A DNA stretch of 64,000 nt from Siphonodentalium dalli (lineage: Eukaryota; Mollusca; Scaphopoda; Gadilida; Siphonodentaliidae), in contig CP136062.1 in the NCBI GenBank assembly GCA_032622095.1, positions 2,356,001-2,420,000 of the forward strand. The letters run 5' to 3'. The notes below the pieces were generated by a model that was not told the DNA's origin, did no database searches, and saw nothing but the letters and a program-made list of their open reading frames with translations. This document shows, one piece after another, positions 58,966-64,000 of the stretch. How positions within the stretch are numbered: position 1 is the first letter of the stretch; every line of letters begins with the position of its first letter. The translations under genes were made by a program, and so were the position numbers.

Positions 58966-59392
58966 CTCTGTCAAATTCTTCGGACCAACCAAATTAAAAC
59001 TTGGCCTTTGTCTTCTAAAATTTGAACCACATACCAAATATCAAGAGATTCAGTTGTATAAAGTTATATATCATCCTGAAACCAAAATTATCAGTCGACA
59101 AGGACCATAACTCTGGCAGAAATGGGCAGAGCAAACCCATATTCAACTTGAGCTGATAACCTCACCTAACTTTCAGCAAGAATGGACGGACATTGTCTAT
59201 TTTAGTAGTCTCCAAATAAAATAAAATTTTGAGGGACTATTTCTTTGGCGGGTGTGCTCGATATTTGTCATTTAGTGGTGATCAAATCAATCGATTGGAT
59301 TAAACATTGCCACTTCTAAGTTTTCCAACAATTTGCAGTGATCTGTAGAACAAAACTAGCAGTTTTGTGGAATTTGATAACGTATCACATAA
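58966..59392. other. No gene; traces of GGAC-type repeat
   Basis: 58985-59180 reads like decayed G/Q core units (ACATACCAAATATCAAGAGA, GGACCATAACTCTGGCAGAA, AATGGACGGACA). 59180-59392 holds nothing I recognise. Confidence 0.4.
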
Positions 59393-59535
59393 CAATAAGA
59401 CCACCTACAGCTTTTGATAGAATACCCGGATTATCTCATTTGTGGCTGCAAGGAAATACAGAATATTGTGTATATCCTTGAAGCCACTCATGAGATAATC
59501 CGGGTATTCAATCAAAACCTGTTGATATTCTTCTT
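59393..59535. mobile_element. Fold-back element related to 10975-11140
   Basis: GAATACCCGGATTATCTCAT and ATGAGATAATCCGGGTATTC are perfect complements around a spacer with paired GCAAGGA/TCCTTG. Confidence 0.85.
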
Positions 59536-59922
59536 TTCAGGAAATCTAGCTCTCAACTATTTTGACCGATTTTAGAAATTCTGTAAAAAAAAAAAATAAA
59601 AAAAAAAATAGGCATTTCTGCCTAAAAAAATTGCATACATGTACATTGATATATCATGGTCATGATAGTTCGAGGTGTTTGATGTCCAAATGGTAGCAAG
59701 CAAAATTCTTCTACACCATAACATCCAGAGTTGAGACACTGGAACCACTTCCACACTGAATTCTTCCTATTGATTTAACTAAGAAATGATGGAACGAGAA
59801 CAATTTGGCAGACAACATGCGTTTGTCTTGAAGTCAAATGGAACATTGACAATGATAAATTAGCTGGCTCATACTTCTTCCAAGAATTCAATGACTGGCA
59901 GAACATTTAATTTAAGAAGTAT

Positions 59923-60098
59923 GAGTAATGCCCTAAATAATTGACTCCTTAACCACAGCAGAATTATGGGTAATATTTCAGGATTTAGTCGGAAATATGG
60001 CTTGTTGCCATTCATCGGAAAGCTCTCAGTGCTAGCCTCACTAAATTCACCCTTTGGGAACCTCATTCTGCAAATATCTGGCACCATATTTTGAGGCG
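59923..60098. mobile_element. Chimera: family A left arm joined to a family B right end
   Basis: 59923-60027 is an A left arm up to GGAAAGCTCTCAGTG. From 60028 the sequence is B right end (GCTAGCCTCACTAAATTCAC to TTTTGAGGCGTG). The join lies at each element's hairpin tip. Confidence 0.85.
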
Positions 60099-60777
60099 TG
60101 GTAATAATCCAGGTATTTGAGGAATGCCAATTGGAGAATCGACTTCCAGAAAATCATGTTTTCAAAAGCCGTCCTGCTGCCAAATTGTTCCCTATATTAT
60201 TAATAACCCTTTAATGATGGGAGCTGCGCTGGTGCAGCATTAATCTGCCCACCTCTTCCAATACTGCCCATAATTCCCAAGAAAAGTAAAATATTCTCAC
60301 AAATATCCAAAGCAAAGGCTACAAAGTTACAATTTGAAGTAATTTAAAATGCTCTGTGTTCTGATCGAGTTACAAATTATATTTGCTTACTGAATAATCT
60401 TCAAATAACAAAAATAAAAATTATTCACACAAATCCCCCAAAACTAAGAGTTAAAGCCACATGGTGGTTTGCGCCCCAAAATACACCTAATAATATTTTG
60501 ATAAACATAAATCTGGACATATCTTTCAACAAACTTTGTACATCCATTTGTCCTGGAATCCAATGAAAATTTTCCCTTTTTCAGTTATAGAGTTATTTAT
60601 CTTTAACTATTGGTTAACCAATAGTTATTTATCTGTAACTATTGGTTTTCTGTCTGTTCTTTGTAGCTACTCTAAACAGGTCAATCTGTTCCTTTGTTAT
60701 CACTGGGTATGATCTAGGCAGGGGTGGCACCAGTGGGGGGGGGAAGGACCTATCAGGGAGTGAAATTCAACTAGCTT
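60099..60777. other. No gene; family D left-end stub
   Basis: 60207-60242 is the first 36 bp of a D element (CCCTTTAATGATGGGAGCTG). A palindrome around TATTGGTTAACCAATA lies near 60616. The rest is AT-rich and unrecognised. Confidence 0.5.
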
Positions 60778-61003
60778 TCATCTAAACATGTAAAATGTAC
60801 ATATAAATTGTTTCATGTTAAACTCGGGCATAGTGCAATGGATCGATGAAATTCAACTAGCTTTCAGTGCAATGGACCAGTGAAATTCAACTAGCGTTCA
60901 GTGCAAATGGATCAGTGAAATTCAACTAGCTTTCAGTGCAATGGACCAGTGAAATTCAACTAATTAAACTCTGGCATAGTGCAATGGGCTGGCAACTCAA
61001 GTA

Positions 61004-61212
61004 CAGTATAATGCCCTAAGTAATCGACTCTTTAACTACAGCAGAATTATGGGTAACTTTTCAGGATTTAGTCGGAAATATGGCTTGTTGCCATTCATCG
61101 GAAAGCTCTCCCCGATGAATGGCAACAAGCCATATTTCCGACTAAATCCTGAAAAGTTACCCATAATTCTGCTGTGGTTGTTAGGGAGTCGATTAATTAG
61201 GGCATTATACTG
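61004..61212. mobile_element. Family A MITE with an empty site nearby
   Basis: Both tips carry the same two-base insertion (CAGTATAATGCC / GGCATTATACTG). The paralogous segment at about 62455-62475 lacks the element and has a single TA (62463-62464), showing that insertion duplicated TA. Confidence 0.93.
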
Positions 61213-61706
61213 TACCATCTAAATATGTGAAATGTACATAAACTGTTGCATGTTGAACTTACTAGTAGGCTCGATACAATGGACAAGCATTAACAGATAA
61301 AAGGTACGTACTGGTTTCACATTCAAACAGTATTCAGTGAAATGGACCAGCATCTAGTGCCATCTAAACACGTATAATGTACCTAAAAATTGTTGCATCT
61401 TCATCTCGGGCTTAGTGAAAATAGACCATGCAGGTCAATTCAGTTGGCAACCTCTGACGAATATTGTTTACGATACTGTTTCGAAACTAGACAGTGTCTC
61501 CTGCTTCCGCCATGATCTATTAGACTGGCTCCCCTGTCTCTGTTTCTTCCCGCGTCTATAAATCACTGGTTGGAATATCGTTCAGATATTACAACTGTTG
61601 ATCCTGTTTTGCCACCCAAGTAACTGCATGGAGTACTATATATATAGTAGCTCCAGGGTTCCCTTGTCATCAGCCCAACTAGGGCTGATCATGGCTGTGT
61701 TATGTA

Positions 61707-61905
61707 CAGTAATGCTCTAAATAATCGACTCCTTAACCACAGCAGAATTATGGGTAACTTTTCAGGATTTAGTCGGAAATATGGCTTGTTGCCATTCATT
61801 GGAAAGTTCTCACTGAGAGCTTTCCAATGAATGGCAACAAGCCATATTATCGACTAAATTCAGAAAAGTTACCCATAATTTTTTAGATTATTTAGAGCAT
61901 TACTG
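61707..61905. mobile_element. Family A MITE
   Basis: TA on both sides; CTC-type tips. The T in CATTCATTGG is mirrored by CCAATGAATG in the other arm. Part of the right arm near 61880 is deleted. Confidence 0.92.
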
Positions 61906-62921
61906 TACATGTACTGTACCTTGGTCAGCTAGAATTCAGTGCAATGGACCCATGCAAGTACATGTAGCATCATCTAAACATGTAAAATGTACCCACTGAT
62001 ATAATTACTGTATCACATTCAACTAGAATCCAGTGCAGTGGACCAGCGGGAACTAGTAATCATTCCAATATTCGACCGGCAACTACATGTAGCATCATCA
62101 AAGCATGTCAAATGTACCTATAAATTTTACTTCATTCAATTAGCATTTAGTGCAAAATTGAACCGGCATCTAGTACGATCTAAACATGTAAAATGTACCT
62201 ATAAATTGTCTCATGTTAAACTCGGGCATAGTGCAATGGACCGGTGAAACTCAACTAGCTTTCAGTGCAAAGGATCAGTGAAATTTAACTAGCTTTCAGT
62301 GCAAAGATTCAGTGAAATTCAACTAGCTTTCGGTGAAAAGGACCAGGGAAATTTAACTATCTTTCAGTGCAGTGCAAAGATTCAGTGAAAGTTAACTAGC
62401 TTTCAGTGCAATGGACCAGTGAAATTCAACTAGCTTTCAGTTCAATTGACTGGCAACTCTCGTATCATCTAAATATGTAAACTGTACCTATAAATTGTAG
62501 CATGTTGAAATTAAGACTTAATACAATGGACATGTATACTGTAACCAGTATTCAGTGAAACGGACCAGCATCTAGTGCCATCTAAACATGTATAATGTAT
62601 CTAATAATTGTTGCATGTTCAACTCGGGCTTATAGTGCAGCAGACCAGTTCAATTTGGTTGGCAACCTCTAGACGAATATTGTTTATTATACTGTTTCGA
62701 TACTATAGACAGTGTCTTCTGCTTCCGCCATTATCTATTAGACTGGCTCCCCGTCTATGTTTCTTCCCGCGTCTATAAATCACTGGTTGGAATATCGTTC
62801 AGATATTAGAAATGCTGATAAGAATAAAAGTGAATTAGACGATTGGAACTGAGTAAGCAATCTCCGTATGGTCTAGACTGAACTGTTCAATAATCTATTA
62901 GACGACGAATCGAGGGATGGC

Positions 62922-64000
62922 CAAGCCTGCAAATAGTGTGGCCTCACCTTCTGGGAAGTATCTACATCAAACTAGAGGTGTGACCCCCCCCCCCCCCCCC
63001 CCCCCCCCCCCGTGTTTTTAAAATACTAAGACGTTTCACATGTCAGTAAACATTTAGTTAAAATAATAAAATAACAGTTCCCATTGCAGGTGAATAAACC
63101 TAACCCTAATCTTAAACCTATTACCGAAAAATATGTAGGAATAAAAGCTCGGACAAAATTATGCATGTTGCAAAAATGTTCTCAGTCGAAAAAGGGGAAT
63201 AACTCCACAAAAAAAAGTCGGACAGACATCATAATCGCAGGTGCACAGGTTCCCATGGTACTATTTATCAGTGTCAAGATTAAAAAATGTAGGAATAAAA
63301 GCTCGGACAAAATTACGCATGTTGCCAAAAAATTTCTAAGTCGAAAAAGGGGGATAACTCCACCAAAAAATGTCGGACAGACGTCATAATCGCAGGTGCA
63401 CAGGTTCCCATGGTACTTAATATATGTGCCAAGTTAAAAAAAAATTGACCTAAAAATGTAGGAATAAAAGCTTGGACAAAATTATATATGTTGCGAAAAG
63501 TTTCTAAGTAAAAAAAGGGGGGATAACTCCACCAAAAAAAGTCTGACAGACGTCATAATCGCAGGTGCACAGGTTCCCATGGTGGTTGATATCTGTGCCA
63601 AGTTTCACAGAAATTGATAAAAAAAACGACTGAGAAAATCTCCGGACAACTTTGTGTCCATGGACGGACGGACGACGGACGGACGACAGACAAGCTGATT
63701 CCAGTATACCCCCCTAACTTCGTTGCAGGGGGGTATAATTAACATTGTTTTAGTTACTTTTTTACTTTTTGGAAGTTTCTATATCCCCTAATTTGCAGAA
63801 GATAAAATGCATAATCGATGTGACTAATGGATGAACATCACCAACTTCAACTGGATAAATTCAATCTGATCCCAGGAATCCCATGGCAGTTGAGGCCTAA
63901 GCAGAATGAGGTTCCTAGAGAATGAATTTGGTGATGCTAGCACACCTTAAGGAATAGCGTCACTAAATTCACCCGCTGGGGACCTGATTCTGCAAATGAC
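62922..64000. mobile_element. Family B element split by a Q repeat, running off the window
   Basis: 62922-62960 is a B left end (CAAGCCTGCAAATAGTGTG). B sequence resumes at about 63741 (the middle GGAAGTTTCTATATCCCCTA, then the second hairpin from about 63903) and continues past 64000. A C-run of about 33 bases lies at 62986-63011 and beyond. Confidence 0.75.
63093..63737. repeat. Family Q repeat: three 165-bp units, (GGAC)n, terminal hairpin
   Basis: ATGTAGGAATAAAAGCTCGG and CGCAGGTGCACAGGTTCCCA recur in three units. (GGAC)n follows at 63662-63686, then a hairpin TATACCCCCC...GGGGGGTATA at 63705-63737. The frame across two units is a repeat product. Confidence 0.88.

Larger units (their letters stand above)
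60778..62808. repeat. Complex satellite block with an internal duplication of about 1.3 kb
   Basis: A unit of about 100 bp (CATCTAAACATGTAAAATGT, CTCGGGCATAGTGCAATGGA) and a 36-bp subunit (AGTGAAATTCAACTAGCTTT) recur throughout. 61213-61598 is matched by about 62465-62808 (GGCAACCTCT, GCTTCCGCCAT, ATCACTGGTTGGAATATCGT). Two family A elements interrupt the block. Confidence 0.85.

Noticed and set aside
63084-63389. 101-codon frame with internal repetition
   Set aside because: It reads through two units of the Q repeat.
48055-64000. Search for the first zinc-finger exon of the receptor on the minus strand
   Set aside because: No C-x2-C...C-x2-C with GFFRR-like sequence was recognised; it probably lies outside the window. 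By-eye search is limited, so absence is not proven.

Overview
The window is animal nuclear DNA: AT-rich, introns with GT-AG borders, a spliced nuclear hormone receptor gene, and a very dense load of fold-back DNA elements, Penelope, DIRS, LINE and pogo remnants. Frequent TACATGTA words and (GGAC)n-tailed repeats point to a lophotrochozoan, most likely a mollusc. That placement is an inference from style, not from a matched gene.

Only one host gene is supported. It lies on the minus strand as two exons of a nuclear receptor of the VDR/HR96 type (NR1I/NR1J-like). The exon at 47937-48054 encodes the second zinc finger of the DNA-binding domain. The exon at 7710-8713 encodes the hinge and the whole ligand-binding domain through the AF-2 helix and the stop codon. 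The splice phases agree, so the intron between them is about 39.2 kb (8714-47936). The exon for the first zinc finger and the promoter were not found and probably lie beyond base 64000. From about 7460 down to base 1 is the 3' flank; from 48055 up is an upstream intron.

Nearly everything else is repeat. I define families by their ends. A: palindromic TA-flanked elements starting CAGTAATGCYCTAA (about 17 copies, Tc1/mariner-pogo type). B: hAT-like elements starting CAAGCC with 8-bp target duplications and two internal hairpins (about 14 copies). C, D, F, R and a C-like copy: elements bounded by TTAA (piggyBac-like). C, D and E share one hairpin cassette (ATGCATTCTCTTATATATGC). G, I, J and Q: long repeats made of core units, then a GGAC- or CAGA-type tract, then a terminal hairpin. 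H, O and P have long terminal inverted repeats. There are also several minisatellites and a near-identical 1.46-kb tandem duplication (20571-23494).

Layout: 1-7460, 3' flank packed with A to E elements; 7461-8713, last exon and 3'UTR; 8740-16800, tandem hairpins, H1 carrying two G copies, and an 80-bp minisatellite; 17100-23500, a broken Penelope-like element, family I repeats and the 1.46-kb duplication; 24000-29000, nested B, C and D elements with a LINE tail; 29300-46300, J, H, O, G and more A, B and D copies; 47000-49100, D and E elements around the zinc-finger exon; 50290-52239, a family A element carrying a decayed pogo/Tigger transposase; 52480-55700, a broken DIRS element; 56000-64000, B and A copies, a 100-bp-unit satellite and a Q repeat inside a B element. 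Most open frames outside the receptor exons are translations of these repeats.
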